Shown piece by piece: positions 35,900 to 45,508 of a stretch of 64,000 nucleotides of DNA. Each line of letters starts with the position of its first letter. Within the stretch, counting starts at the first letter, position 1. The notes below the pieces were generated by a model. That model searched no databases, was not told the DNA's origin, and was given only the letters and a program-made list of their open reading frames with translations. Position numbers and translations under genes: made by a program. This DNA is from an uncultured Cycloclasticus sp. (GTDB lineage: Bacteria; Pseudomonadota; Gammaproteobacteria; Methylococcales; Cycloclasticaceae). The DNA is taken from positions 124,001 through 188,000 of the forward strand of contig CAJXOJ010000001.1 of the NCBI GenBank assembly GCA_913057515.1, read 5' to 3'.

Positions 35900-36376
35900 T
35901 TATTCCTCTCTATATGTAATCCCTCTCACACTCCAGCGTTTAATTCCTGCTGGTATTTTTACTTCCACCTCATCATTTACTACTTTTTTTAAACATGCTC
36001 TCGCCATCGGTGAATCAACGGAGATGTAATCATTCCTGCCATATATCTCTTCTGGGCCAACAATTCTAAACTTAATGATCATCCCTTCATCATCTTCAAG
36101 CTCAACCCAGGCTCCAAAAAACACCCTTCCTTCCTGCTGGGCATGGTATTCAACAACTTTAATATCTTCCAGAGTTTTACGTAAAAACCTTATCCGCCGA
36201 TCAATTTCTCTTAATTTTTGTTTATTATACTTATAGTCTGCATTCTCACTGCGATCCCCTAAGCTTGCCGCCCAAGATACTTTTTCAGTAATTATTGGCC
36301 GTTCTTTTAACCATAATTGTTCTAGCTCTTTTTCGAGTTTCTTAAACCCTTTTTTAGTAATTAGTTTCGTCTTCAT
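35900..36376 (-). CDS. greB: Transcript cleavage factor GreB (second, intact copy)
   Basis: A 158-aa GreB that rescues backtracked RNA polymerase by stimulating transcript cleavage. An N-terminal coiled coil (about 1-75) carries the acidic tip SLGDRSENADYKYNKQKLREIDRRIRFL. The C-terminal FKBP-like domain has EGRVFFGAWVELEDD and DYISVDSPMARACLKK. It is close to E. coli GreB in length and sequence. It differs clearly from the split resident copy (MSRYRPPAAP..., SAAAAAEGNRSENAE), so it is not a simple duplicate. It lies on the opposite strand inside the DNA that separates the two resident greB halves. Confidence 0.92.
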   Translation of the reverse strand: MKTKLITKKGFKKLEKELEQLWLKERPIITEKVSWAASLGDRSENADYKYNKQKLREIDRRIRFLRKTLEDIKVVEYHAQQEGRVFFGAWVELEDDEGMIIKFRIVGPEEIYGRNDYISVDSPMARACLKKVVNDEVEVKIPAGIKRWSVRGITYREE

Positions 36377-36401
36377 ATTCTCTTAATAAATACGCGGGTG
36401 C

Positions 36402-36626
36402 TTATTTGAATGAGTATGCCCTAACCAATTTGAAAGACACTTTGTTGCTTTCAAATACCCCCCTTAAAGGCTGCTTAGCTGCAATTACACTGATTTTTGA
36501 ATGAGCTTGGAAACAGGCTCTCAAGCGCTTTTTTTCTAGTGATGTTAAGCAATTTCCAGCATCAATACTGATATTTTTATAATCGACATCCTCTATAACC
36601 ACACTAAGAGGGGCAACCTCCCTCAA
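36402..36626 (-). CDS. Small hypothetical protein next to greB-2
   Basis: A 74-aa frame starting TTG 36626, ending 25 bp before greB-2. The sequence VVIEDVDYKNISIDAGNC and VFESNKVSFKLVRAYSFK gives no family recognition, signal peptide or TM segment. The TTG overlaps the TGA of the preceding small ORF (TTGA). It could be the C-terminal part of a gene broken by a frameshift. Confidence 0.35.
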   Translation of the reverse strand: MREVAPLSVVIEDVDYKNISIDAGNCLTSLEKKRLRACFQAHSKISVIAAKQPLRGVFESNKVSFKLVRAYSFK

Positions 36627-36802
36627 TTTTTGCTGAGTCGTTTTTCATTCAAATGCCTGAATTCTTGCCAGCAAATGGTGCTTAAGGCAACTAATTTCAT
36701 CAAGCCCGCCTTCATCCTTTTGTCGGATTCTCCTAATATTTTTCTTGGTCTCGATTCCGCAAATAACTCAAATTTATAGCCCGCTCTCTTTTTATTTCTC
36801 AT
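36623..36802 (-). CDS. Small basic hypothetical ORF
   Basis: 59 codons from ATG 36802 to TGA 36623. It is strongly basic at the start (MRNKKRAGYKFELFAESRPR), followed by KILGESDKRMKAGLMKLVAL. No recognised family and no clear ribosome-binding site. It overlaps the next ORF by 3 nt. The pair may be a coupled unit or two pieces of one decayed gene. Confidence 0.3.
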   Translation of the reverse strand: MRNKKRAGYKFELFAESRPRKILGESDKRMKAGLMKLVALSTICWQEFRHLNEKRLSKN

Positions 36803-36982
36803 GCTTTACACTTATAGAACCACGCAAAAGCGCCTAAGTGTAGCAATTATCATTAAAAACATCTCTCCTCTCACAATCTAACTGATCTGCATACGCCTTT
36901 CTTGGCGGCTATTAAACACCTTTTTAAAAGACTTAATATTCACCTTTTGCGGCAATTGAAAAGCTTTCATCGTCATTTTCCA

Positions 36983-37294
36983 TATAGTGGTGAACAAATC
37001 GAGCGCCAGATTCGCTATCTTCAAAAGCGCCTCCTTAATCTCAATATCATTTTTAACAACCCAAGCTCACTTAATCAGGTGTTTTTCCAGCATTATTACC
37101 TTAGAATATGATCTTGGTGAAAAACCACCTTGCCGCATTCTCACCCTGACGAAATAAACTACCAACCTCATTACACCAGCATGGATTCGCCAGTCGCTAA
37201 GGCGTTATTTAAGAAGTATTTGGATGATGAAGTCATCGTTAATACACCTGCCGGTCAAATATCCTACATCATCATTGATATCGACTATGAATAA
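36983..37294 (+). pseudogene. greB: greB 3' fragment (resident copy, decayed)
   Basis: Three overlapping frames together rebuild the C-terminal half of a GreB. First, GEQIERQIRYLQKRLLNLNI...NQVFF (compare LREIDRRVRYL and KVFFGAW). Second, after a frame change, LEYDLGEKPPCRIL. Third, DEINYQPHYTSMDSPVAKALFKK, VNTPAGQISYIIIDIDYE and stop at 37292. Two frameshifts and loss of the upstream half show it is non-functional. Orientation matches the 5' stub at 22906. Its stop overlaps the start of ychJ, suggesting an ancestral greB-ychJ operon. Confidence 0.8.
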
Positions 37295-37769
37295 TTCCTT
37301 ATGCCCTTGTGGCTCAAATAAAGCTTACGCGCACTGCTGTGAGCTATTTATTAATTATTCACTGTTGCCAGAAACAGCGGAACAACTGATGCGTTCGCGG
37401 TTTACTGCTTTTTATTTAAATAAGCCTCAATACTTACTTAATACCCATCACCCTAGCCAACGTGAAACAGATGAATTAAATGCCATAGCAAAAGAACAAG
37501 CATCAACTCAATGGGTTAAATTAGTCATTCATCAGACAAAACTGGGGCAGATAAACGACTTAACGGGCATTGTAGAGTTTTCTGCTTTTTTTAATCAAGA
37601 AGGTCAAATGTTTGAGCTACGTGAGTCTTCAAATTTTATTCAAAAAAACGCACAATGGTTCTACCTCGATGGCGACTCGGATATTCAACACAACGAACTT
37701 AAGTTCAAACGAAATGAACCATGCTGGTGTAACAATGGGAAGAAATTTAAGCATTGCCATGGAGCATAA
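37287..37769 (+). CDS. ychJ: YchJ family protein (SEC-C motif)
   Basis: A 160-aa cytosolic protein of the UPF0225 family. Zinc-binding SEC-C motifs sit at both ends: SLCPCGSNKAYAHCCE at the N-terminus and EPCWCNNGKKFKHCHG at the C-terminus. The core includes EQLMRSRFTAFYLNKPQYLLNTHHPSQR. The start is ATG 37287, not the upstream in-frame codon at 37224, because the zinc motif begins at residue 5 from there. It overlaps the stop of the decayed greB. The biochemical role of the family is unknown. Confidence 0.9.
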   Translation: MNNSLCPCGSNKAYAHCCELFINYSLLPETAEQLMRSRFTAFYLNKPQYLLNTHHPSQRETDELNAIAKEQASTQWVKLVIHQTKLGQINDLTGIVEFSAFFNQEGQMFELRESSNFIQKNAQWFYLDGDSDIQHNELKFKRNEPCWCNNGKKFKHCHGA

Positions 37770-37839
37770 AACCCACATTGTGACTTGATTACTTAACGCA
37801 TCAGCGCATAATTAATGAATATAGTAAAGACAATAAACA

Positions 37840-38823
37840 ATGCATAAACAACCCAATACTCCACGTCCAGCTGCAAGCGAAGACTTACTGGCACAACATA
37901 TTTTGGATAGCATTGCTATTCCAACTTTTGCAATCAACACCCAACATGAAATAACCCATTGGAATAGAGCTATTGAGAAAGTTACCGGTCATCTAGCTGC
38001 CGACATGATTGGTAGCAAAAACCAATGGAAACCATTCTATAGCAACCTTCGACCCACCTTGGCCGATCTTATTATTGAGGGCTCTGAAGACCACTCTATT
38101 CGAGAGCGTTACACTAAAAAATATCAGCAATTTAACGTGGTAGATGATAAGTACGAGGCCGAAGGGTTTTTCCCTAACATGGGCATGGGCGAGTGGCTCT
38201 CTTTTACGGCGGCCCTTATTCTTGACGAAAATAACAATATTATCGGCGCAGTTGAGACCCTAAAGGTTATCAGTGACCGCAAGCACGCAGAGCAAAAACT
38301 ATTAGATAGTCAGCATAAATATCGCGAACTCAGCACGCTTGACGATTTAACTCAGTTATTTAATGCGCGACACTTTTTTGTAAAAATAGACGAAGAGATC
38401 AGCCGTAGTAATCGATATAATCAATCATTGTCCATTTGCATGCTCGATTTAGACAATTTTAAAAAGGTCAATGACACATACGGACATCAGTTTGGAAATA
38501 CTGTCCTAACCGAGTTTGCAAACATCATTAAAAGAAATATCCGCCATGTGGATATGGCCTTTCGCTATGGCGGCGAAGAATTCGTTATCCTATTCCCTTT
38601 TGTGATAGCGCAAAATGCATTGACCGTTGTTGAAAAGATTCTCACTCAGCTGGAGCACATTGATTTTAAAGCAGACAATGGCGATATTGTTAATGTTACC
38701 ACCAGTGCTGGGCTTGCTACCTATCGTGCTAAAGAAGGCCAAGATAGTTTTATTAAACGGGCTGATAAAGCAATGTACCAATCAAAATCTAATGGCAAAA
38801 ACCAAATAAGCATTGATGGCTAA
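37840..38823 (+). CDS. PAS-GGDEF diguanylate cyclase
   Basis: A 327-aa cytosolic c-di-GMP synthase. The N-terminal PAS domain (about 20-150) contains IPTFAINTQHEITHWNRAIEKVTGH. A short coiled linker follows, then the GGDEF domain (about 165-325) with DDLTQLFNARHF, DLDNFKKVNDTYGHQFGN and the active site RYGGEEFVILFP. The inhibitory I-site RHVD lies five residues before GGEEF, so product feedback is expected. No transmembrane segment, so it senses a cytoplasmic ligand or redox signal through PAS. Confidence 0.93.
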   Translation: MHKQPNTPRPAASEDLLAQHILDSIAIPTFAINTQHEITHWNRAIEKVTGHLAADMIGSKNQWKPFYSNLRPTLADLIIEGSEDHSIRERYTKKYQQFNVVDDKYEAEGFFPNMGMGEWLSFTAALILDENNNIIGAVETLKVISDRKHAEQKLLDSQHKYRELSTLDDLTQLFNARHFFVKIDEEISRSNRYNQSLSICMLDLDNFKKVNDTYGHQFGNTVLTEFANIIKRNIRHVDMAFRYGGEEFVILFPFVIAQNALTVVEKILTQLEHIDFKADNGDIVNVTTSAGLATYRAKEGQDSFIKRADKAMYQSKSNGKNQISIDG

Positions 38824-38895
38824 GCAACAAAAACTATCCTTCAACAATGCTATGACTGGCACTCAGCAAGCCATTAGCTACCGACCCTTATCAAC

Positions 38896-39102
38896 ATGAG
38901 TTCTAGCGATTTTGGTTTATGGACAATGCTAGCCTTTTGGGCCAGTGCCATTGGCGGCATTGTTTTAGCAGTGCAATGGGCTAATAGGCAAAGTAAAAAA
39001 AGCCCTGCCCCGCGTGATGTAATGATTAAATCGCTTAATAAAAGGTTAGCCGATGGTGAAATATCACCAGAAGAACACCAGCGGCGATTAAAAAACTTAT
39101 AA
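38896..39102 (+). CDS. Small membrane protein with SHOCT-like tail
   Basis: 68 aa. One N-terminal TM helix (WTMLAFWASAIGGIVLAVQWA) is followed by a basic linker and the SHOCT-type motif KSLNKRLADGEISPEEHQRRLKNL. Such short proteins are common and of unknown role. It ends 6 bp from the convergent purL stop. Confidence 0.75.
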   Translation: MSSSDFGLWTMLAFWASAIGGIVLAVQWANRQSKKSPAPRDVMIKSLNKRLADGEISPEEHQRRLKNL

Positions 39103-39108
39103 GCCTTT

Positions 39109-42100
39109 CTAGCCCACCCACTTTCTCGCATTTCGGAACATCCTTAACCAAGCACCCTCTTCACCCCATTGGTCAGGGTACCAGCTATTTTGCACCGTTC
39201 TAAAACAACGTTCTGGGTGCGGCATCATAATCGTAAAACGACCATCATCCGTTGTTAACCCCGTAATACCCTGCTCAGAACCATTTGGATTAAATGGGAA
39301 CTGTTCTGTCACCTCACCCTCATGGTCAATATATCGCAAGGCCACATGGCCTTTTTCATTCGCATTCACATATTCTGCTCGGCCTTCACCATGCGCCACC
39401 GCAACAGGCATTTGTGAACCGGCCATACCCGTTAACAAAATAGACGCTGATTGTTGAATTTCAACCATCGCAACACGTGCTTCAAACTGTTCCGATTCAT
39501 TTCTAACGAAATGTGGCCATGCTTGCGCCCCAGGAATCAACTCACGTAAGTTAGATAACATTTGGCAACCGTTACACACGCCCAACCCAAAGGTATCGGC
39601 ACGGTTAAAGAAATCGCTAAACGTTTGCCGCGCTTGCTCGTTAAATAAAATAGATTTAGCCCAGCCTTCACCAGCTCCTAAAACATCACCGTAAGAAAAC
39701 CCACCACACGCTGCCAAACCAACAAATTCAGACAGATCTTTCTGGCCTGAAATTAACTCACTCATGTGAATATCAATTGACTCAAAACCTGCCTTATCAA
39801 AAGCCGCAGCCATTTCAACATGACCATTCACACCTTGTTCTCGTAAAATAGCTACTTTTGGACGCACATTCGATTCTATTAAGCTATTGACTATATTTTC
39901 TTTGGGATCAAAACTTAACGCAGCAAATAGACCGGTGTCATCATTATTCTTAATCCGATCAAACTCTTGCTGTGCACAATCGGGGTTATCTCGCAGCGAT
40001 TGAATTTTATAGCTCGTTTCTGACCATGCTTGTTGTAAATCTGCACGTGACTCATCTAACAAAACACCCTCATCGCTTTTAACAACAATGCGTTGTGATT
40101 GATTGGCCGCACCGATGACTGACACACACGAGTCTAAGCCGACAACATTAAAGGCCGCCAAAACAGCTGCTTCATCTGTTTTCTTAACTTGAATAACTGC
40201 ACCAAGCTCTTCATTAAACAACTGACTTAAGACATCACCTTGCAGAGTAATATCTACACCACAGCGGCCAGCAAAAGCCATTTCCGTCAAGGTGGCCCAT
40301 AAACCGCCATCGGAACGGTCATGATAGGCCAGCAGTTTATCCTCTTCATTTAATTGCTGAAGTGTTTCAAAAAAAGCTTTAAATAATGGTGCGTCATCCA
40401 AATCAGGAGCTTGCTCACCTAGCATACTGTGAGTTTGCGCTAATACTGAGCCACCCATGCGATTTTTGCCCGCACCCAAGTCAATTAAAATTAAACTGGC
40501 TTCAACATCTGTTGTTAACACTGGCGTTAAGGTTTTGCGCACCTCTTTTACCGGTGAGAACGCTGTAATAATAAGAGACAATGGTGAGCTGACTGTTTTT
40601 TCATCGCCACCCTCTTTCCACGCCATTTTCATGGACATGGAGTCTTTACCCACAGGAATCGCCAGCCCTAAAGCGGGGCACAGCTCCATACCGACACTTT
40701 GCACAGTATCAAATAAGCTTGCATCTTCTCCAGCCTCACCACATGCTGCCATCCAATTTGCTGACAAACACACTTCATCTAAACTTTTAATATTTGCCGC
40801 CGCTAGATTGGTTAATGCCTCGCCAATAGCCATTCTGCCTGACGTTGGGCCATCGACAAGTGCTAACGGCGTCCGCTCGCCTAACGACATAGCCTCGCCC
40901 GTATAATGGTTAAAACCACTTGTGGTAACAGCCACATCTGCCACTGGAATCTGCCAAGGACCGACCATTTGATCACGTGCAACCAAGCCGGTTACCGAAC
41001 GGTCACCAATATGGATAAGGAATGATTTATCAGCCACCGCAGGGAATCTTAATACTTGATACGCTGCTTCTTTAAGGTTAAATGAGCTAGCATCGAAAGC
41101 CGGCACATTACATTTAACGTGCTCAACCGAACGTTCCATTTTAGGTGGTTTGCCAAATAATAATGACATCGGCAAATCAATCGGTTGATTATCAAACAAG
41201 CGATCATTCAGAATCAAGTGCTCTTCTTCGGTTGCTTCACCAATGTGAGCGTATAAACAACGTTCACGTGCACATAAGGCTTTAAATTCTTCTAAGCGGT
41301 CTGCTTTTAGAGCAATAACATAACGTTCTTGTGACTCATTACACCAAATTTGCATCGGCGATAAACTGCTATCGGCGCATAAAATATCACGTAGCTCAAA
41401 GCGCCCACCCAAGTCACAATCATGAATAATTTCTGGCACCGCGTTAGATAAACCACCTGCACCCACATCATGAATAGAGATAACTGGCGTGTTATCTCCC
41501 ATTGCATTACAAGCTTCGATCACTTCCTGACACCGGCGTTGCATTTCTGGGTTTTCACGTTGGACAGAAGCAAAATCTAACTCTTCTGAGCCTTCACTTG
41601 ATGTTTGTGAAGACGCCGCACCACCGCCTAAACCAATTAACATAGCCGGACCACCCAGTACGATAATAGGTGAACCCGGTTCAATTTTTTGTTTTAACGC
41701 ATGCATCGGTCGAACTGAGCCAACACCACCAGCAAGCATAATCGGCTTGTGATAACCGCGCGCTTTAACCCCACTACTTTCCGGCACATTTTGTTCAAAC
41801 GTACGGAAATAGCCAGTTAAATTTGGACGACCAAATTCATTATTAAATGCCGCGCCACCGAGTGGCCCATCGAGCATAATATCAAGCGCTGAAGCAATAC
41901 GATCTGGCTTGCCAATACTTTGTTCCCAAGGTTGGGAGAACCCTGGGATATTAAGGTGGGATACAGTAAATCCAGTTAAACCTGCTTTAGTACGCGAACC
42001 ACGGCCTGTTGCTCCTTCATCACGAATTTCGCCACCTGAACCTGTTGCTGCGCCGGGATAAGGCGAAATAGCCGTCGGGTGGTTATGTGTTTCTACTTTC

Positions 42101-42966
42101 ATTAAATACGGTACATGTTCTTCTATATAATGATACACACGACTATCCGCATCCCGTATCATCACATCGGCATCACTGCCCTCAGCGACTGCTGCATTAT
42201 CACTGTATTTTGAAATAATGCCTTTCGGGCTCTGCTTGGCAGTATTTTTAATCATGCCAAACAAACTGTTTTCTTTTTGCTCTCCGTCTATTTGCCAGTC
42301 GGCATTAAAAATCTTATGTCTACAATGTTCTGAATTAGCCTGCGCAAACATCATCAGTTCGATGTCATTCGGGTTTCTAGCTAAGGCGGTAAAATTATCA
42401 ACCAAGTAATCAATTTCATCGGCCGATAAAGCCAAGCCCATTGTCTGATTAGCCTCTACCAAGGCTTGTCTGCCCTGCGTTAAAATATCAACACTCGCCA
42501 ATACACCTGGCGCGGCGTGAACAAACATATCATCAGCTTGCTCGCCTTCACGCAATACACGTTCTGTCATTCGGTCATATAGCAATTTGCTCACCTCTAA
42601 CAGCTGCTGCTCACTAAGCTGACCTTGTACATAATAAGCAATACCACGTTCTAGCCTATTAATTTGGCTCAACCCACAGTGTTGCGCAATATCTGTTGCT
42701 TTACTTGACCAAGGCGATAAGGTGCTAGCACGTGGCACCACCAATAAGCGTGTTCCTAAGTGCTCAATACCATCGCTTTTAGGCCCGTAAGTCAAAACAC
42801 GTTTTAGCGTGTCTAAATCATTTTCCGATAAACTCCCCTCTACATCAGCGAAGTGAATATATTCTGCGCTGATATCGCTAACCTGTTGGACTGTTTGAGT
42901 AATTTTAGTTAATAAGCGTTGCTTACGAAAAGCCGATAGCGCTTTGCTGCCAATGAGTTCAAGCAT
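39109..42966 (-). CDS. purL: Phosphoribosylformylglycinamidine synthase PurL
   Basis: A 1,285-aa single-chain FGAM synthase (step four of de novo purine synthesis: FGAR + Gln + ATP), the large proteobacterial form (E. coli about 1,295 aa). The N-terminal domain and two AIR-synthase-like halves are present, with [26 protein letters not shown] and [17 protein letters not shown]. The C-terminal glutaminase has [12 protein letters not shown] (catalytic Cys) and [10 protein letters not shown] (His, Glu). No frameshift is visible. It is preceded by a short hairpin-bearing gap and is not in an operon with other pur genes here. Confidence 0.97.
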   Translation of the reverse strand: MLELIGSKALSAFRKQRLLTKITQTVQQVSDISAEYIHFADVEGSLSENDLDTLKRVLTYGPKSDGIEHLGTRLLVVPRASTLSPWSSKATDIAQHCGLSQINRLERGIAYYVQGQLSEQQLLEVSKLLYDRMTERVLREGEQADDMFVHAAPGVLASVDILTQGRQALVEANQTMGLALSADEIDYLVDNFTALARNPNDIELMMFAQANSEHCRHKIFNADWQIDGEQKENSLFGMIKNTAKQSPKGIISKYSDNAAVAEGSDADVMIRDADSRVYHYIEEHVPYLMKVETHNHPTAISPYPGAATGSGGEIRDEGATGRGSRTKAGLTGFTVSHLNIPGFSQPWEQSIGKPDRIASALDIMLDGPLGGAAFNNEFGRPNLTGYFRTFEQNVPESSGVKARGYHKPIMLAGGVGSVRPMHALKQKIEPGSPIIVLGGPAMLIGLGGGAASSQTSSEGSEELDFASVQRENPEMQRRCQEVIEACNAMGDNTPVISIHDVGAGGLSNAVPEIIHDCDLGGRFELRDILCADSSLSPMQIWCNESQERYVIALKADRLEEFKALCARERCLYAHIGEATEEEHLILNDRLFDNQPIDLPMSLLFGKPPKMERSVEHVKCNVPAFDASSFNLKEAAYQVLRFPAVADKSFLIHIGDRSVTGLVARDQMVGPWQIPVADVAVTTSGFNHYTGEAMSLGERTPLALVDGPTSGRMAIGEALTNLAAANIKSLDEVCLSANWMAACGEAGEDASLFDTVQSVGMELCPALGLAIPVGKDSMSMKMAWKEGGDEKTVSSPLSLIITAFSPVKEVRKTLTPVLTTDVEASLILIDLGAGKNRMGGSVLAQTHSMLGEQAPDLDDAPLFKAFFETLQQLNEEDKLLAYHDRSDGGLWATLTEMAFAGRCGVDITLQGDVLSQLFNEELGAVIQVKKTDEAAVLAAFNVVGLDSCVSVIGAANQSQRIVVKSDEGVLLDESRADLQQAWSETSYKIQSLRDNPDCAQQEFDRIKNNDDTGLFAALSFDPKENIVNSLIESNVRPKVAILREQGVNGHVEMAAAFDKAGFESIDIHMSELISGQKDLSEFVGLAACGGFSYGDVLGAGEGWAKSILFNEQARQTFSDFFNRADTFGLGVCNGCQMLSNLRELIPGAQAWPHFVRNESEQFEARVAMVEIQQSASILLTGMAGSQMPVAVAHGEGRAEYVNANEKGHVALRYIDHEGEVTEQFPFNPNGSEQGITGLTTDDGRFTIMMPHPERCFRTVQNSWYPDQWGEEGAWLRMFRNARKWVG

Positions 42967-42999
42967 GTAGAGTCTCTTTACTTTTTAATGTTTGTTGTT

Positions 43000-43014
43000 A
43001 TGCCCAAAGGGCAT
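43000..43014. promoter_or_regulatory. Short inverted repeat upstream of purL
   Basis: ATGCCC-AAA-GGGCAT, a 6-bp stem with a 3-nt loop, in the 82-bp gap between the MBL hydrolase stop and the purL start. It does not look like a PurR box. It could be a weak hairpin in the leader or a protein site. Confidence 0.3.
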
Positions 43015-43048
43015 TAGTTTTATGTTGCTATTTAATTCAATGTTAAGC

Positions 43049-43846
43049 TTAGCGCGCATGCATCTCACCTTTTTGCAGGCCTGACACATTCTCAGCTAAG
43101 GTACGCCAAGGTAAGCCTTCGTCTTGGTCAATAACATCTAGCCACGCACGATCACATTCAATAGCACGGCTTACACTGTCCAGTACCAGCTCATGGCTGT
43201 TATTCTTTTCACTAACATGCGCTAATACCAAATACTGTAGCTCATCGGTATTAAGGCGCTGCAATAAATCAATCGCCTGCTGATTATCTAAATGCCCCCA
43301 GTCACCCATAACGCGTCGTTTTAGGGATTCTGGGTAAGCGCCATTAAGCAACATCTCTCGGTCATAATTACACTCAAGTAGCAAGGCATTACAATCCATC
43401 AATACATCAACCATATGTTGTGTGATAGAACCGGTATCCGTCATCACCCCTAGTTTTAAATCATTTGAGCGAAAGACAAATTGTGTCGGCTCACGAGCAT
43501 CATGCGGCACTAAAACGGGCTCTATTGAAATATCGCCTAGCTCAAAACTTTTATGGCTATTAAAGCACTCCAAAGCATCAATATTACTGATCATGGCCGC
43601 TGTACCATGACTTGCCCAAACAGGAATATTATAACGACGTGCGTAACGAGCAACACCACCTACATGGTCACCATGTTCGTGGGTCACTAAAATTGCGCTA
43701 ACATTTTCTCCAGCAACACCCAAACGTTGCATGCGTTTATCGGTTTCTTTTATCGAAAACCCATTGTCAATCATCAATAGGGTCTCACCGAATTGAACCA
43801 GTGTTGAGTTGCCCCGGCTACCGCTACCTAGCGATGCAAATCTCAA
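43049..43846 (-). CDS. MBL-fold metallohydrolase (YycJ/WalJ-like)
   Basis: A 265-aa cytosolic beta-lactamase-fold hydrolase. FASLGSGSRGNSTLV at the N-terminus and LVTHEHGDHVGGVARYARRYNIPVWAS give the HxHxDH metal site. TDTGSITQHMVDVL, LECNYDREMLL and WGHLDNQQAIDLL complete the active site. This is the WalJ/YycJ/VicX subgroup of exonuclease-like proteins. It overlaps the upstream bamC-like gene by 4 nt. A nucleic-acid substrate is likely for the family but not shown. Confidence 0.87.
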   Translation of the reverse strand: MRFASLGSGSRGNSTLVQFGETLLMIDNGFSIKETDKRMQRLGVAGENVSAILVTHEHGDHVGGVARYARRYNIPVWASHGTAAMISNIDALECFNSHKSFELGDISIEPVLVPHDAREPTQFVFRSNDLKLGVMTDTGSITQHMVDVLMDCNALLLECNYDREMLLNGAYPESLKRRVMGDWGHLDNQQAIDLLQRLNTDELQYLVLAHVSEKNNSHELVLDSVSRAIECDRAWLDVIDQDEGLPWRTLAENVSGLQKGEMHAR

Positions 43847-44463
43847 AGCGCAAACTGAGCCAATAGATCTGTTAACAAGGTTTGAGATACCGTGTTATCG
43901 ATAGGGGTTTCTTCCTCACCTAAAACACGAATTTTCACACCCATCTCATCACTGCTCAGTTGAAGAACATACACATCGGTATCAGCCTTTTTCCAAAAAG
44001 ATAAACTTGAAAGCATACTGCTTGAGCCATCATCTTTAGCAATATTTAAATACACCTGATTTGATTGGCGATTTTTATCTTCAATATCATAGCCTTTCTT
44101 ATCAAGCGCGCTGATTGTTTTACGCCATGTATTACGCAAACTATCACGGACGAGTAGGTGACTATCCACTCCATTCTCTATTAGCTCCGCACTCGGTTGA
44201 AAGTCACTCAAAGGTACTGTTTCAGCAGCAACAATCTCTTTTGAAATATTAGGCCTGTTTTTCACACCACCATCATATTCATCTTTAATCGCCCCCCCTG
44301 ATAAGTCCGGCGGCACTTCTAAAGAAGGCAATTCATGTGCTTTTTTATACTCATCTCTTTGATCGATAAAAACACCATCCACTGAAGGCATCAGCCCGCA
44401 GGCACTCAACAGGCCCGTTAGCATGACCATTGACATTAATCTAACTATTACTTTAATTTTCAT
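43843..44463 (-). CDS. bamC: BamC-like outer-membrane assembly lipoprotein
   Basis: A 206-aa lipoprotein: signal MKIKVIVRLMSMVMLTGLL then SAC with the lipidated Cys at 22. The stretch DQRDEYKKAHELPSLEVPPDLSGG matches the BamC lasso that contacts BamD. A C-terminal globular domain follows (LLVRDSLRNTWRKTISALDKKGYDIEDKNRQSNQVYL). It is much shorter than E. coli BamC (344 aa), so one of the two helix-grip domains is missing. The dapA-bamC order downstream of dapA is the usual gammaproteobacterial arrangement (bamC is also called nlpB or dapX). Confidence 0.83.
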   Translation of the reverse strand: MKIKVIVRLMSMVMLTGLLSACGLMPSVDGVFIDQRDEYKKAHELPSLEVPPDLSGGAIKDEYDGGVKNRPNISKEIVAAETVPLSDFQPSAELIENGVDSHLLVRDSLRNTWRKTISALDKKGYDIEDKNRQSNQVYLNIAKDDGSSSMLSSLSFWKKADTDVYVLQLSSDEMGVKIRVLGEEETPIDNTVSQTLLTDLLAQFAL

Positions 44464-44481
44464 TCTGTTAACTCTTTGGGT

Positions 44482-45363
44482 TTATTCGGCAGCCAGCATG
44501 GCTTTTTTAACAACCTCTTCACACTCAGGGCTCAACCAAGTCATCGGCAAACGTATTCCTTTTTCGATTAAGCCTAGCTCATTAACTGCCCACTTCACCG
44601 GAATAGGGCTGGATTGAACAAATAAATCATGGTGCAAGGGCTGAAGAGTTTTATCAATGGCTCTCGCCCCCTTCTCATCCCCAGCTAGCGCTTTAATACA
44701 CATTTGATGATTTTTTGCAGGCGCGACATTGCCCGTTACTGTTATAGAGCCTTTAGCACCCATTAAAATCAACTCACACGATGTCGCATCATCACCTGAA
44801 TAAACAGCAAAGTTATCATCGCTTAAATCAATCAACGCTTGACCGACCGCCAGATCCCCAGTTGCATCCTTAACTCCAATAATGTTGGGTATATTTTTTA
44901 GCTGGGCAACTGTTTCAGGCAGCATATTACACGCTGTTCTACCAGGCACGTTGTATAAAATTTGTGGAATATCCACCGCTTCTGCAATAGCTTTGTGATG
45001 CAGCACCAAGCCTTCCTGCGTTGGCTTGTTGTAATACGGCGTTACCAGCAAACAAGCATCGGCACCTGCTTGCGCTGCACAGCGTGTTAAATCAATAGCT
45101 TCCGTTGTCGAGTTTGCGCCCGTTCCAGCAATAACAGGTATACGCCCAGCGACGATAGTGACCACCTGTCGAATGACGTGGCAATGTTCTTTTTCATTTA
45201 ACGTTGCAGACTCACCTGTTGTCCCCATCGCGACAATGGCATCAGTGCCTTGTGCAATGTGGAACTCAACTAACTTGCGTAAGCTCGCCTCGTCTAGCGA
45301 GCCGTCTTCATGCATAGGGGTTACGAGTGCAACAATACTGCCTTGAAACATAGTTAAATCCAA
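44482..45363 (-). CDS. dapA: 4-hydroxy-tetrahydrodipicolinate synthase DapA
   Basis: A 293-aa class I aldolase that condenses pyruvate with aspartate semialdehyde in lysine/diaminopimelate synthesis. GSIVALVTPMHEDGSLD opens the protein. GTTGESATL, PYYNKPTQEGL, YNVPGRTACNM and IIGVKDATGDL (Schiff-base Lys) are in the expected order. It lies 18 bp upstream of the BamC-like gene and is divergent from bcp across 145 bp. Confidence 0.97.
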   Translation of the reverse strand: MDLTMFQGSIVALVTPMHEDGSLDEASLRKLVEFHIAQGTDAIVAMGTTGESATLNEKEHCHVIRQVVTIVAGRIPVIAGTGANSTTEAIDLTRCAAQAGADACLLVTPYYNKPTQEGLVLHHKAIAEAVDIPQILYNVPGRTACNMLPETVAQLKNIPNIIGVKDATGDLAVGQALIDLSDDNFAVYSGDDATSCELILMGAKGSITVTGNVAPAKNHQMCIKALAGDEKGARAIDKTLQPLHHDLFVQSSPIPVKWAVNELGLIEKGIRLPMTWLSPECEEVVKKAMLAAE

Positions 45364-45508
45364 TTTTAACGAAAATTTAATGGCTAGATTTTAAACAACT
45401 CTTTAAATAGCCGCGATCAGTAGATCATTATACATACATCAATGCTGCAACTAAAAACCAGTCTGCTAAAATAGCGTCAAAATCAGCCACTTTATAAGGT
45501 CATTACAT

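Noticed and set aside
23080-36982. Mobile element with its own recombinase
   Set aside because: The interrupted greB suggests insertion, but no transposase, integrase or convincing terminal repeats were found, so no element type was assigned.
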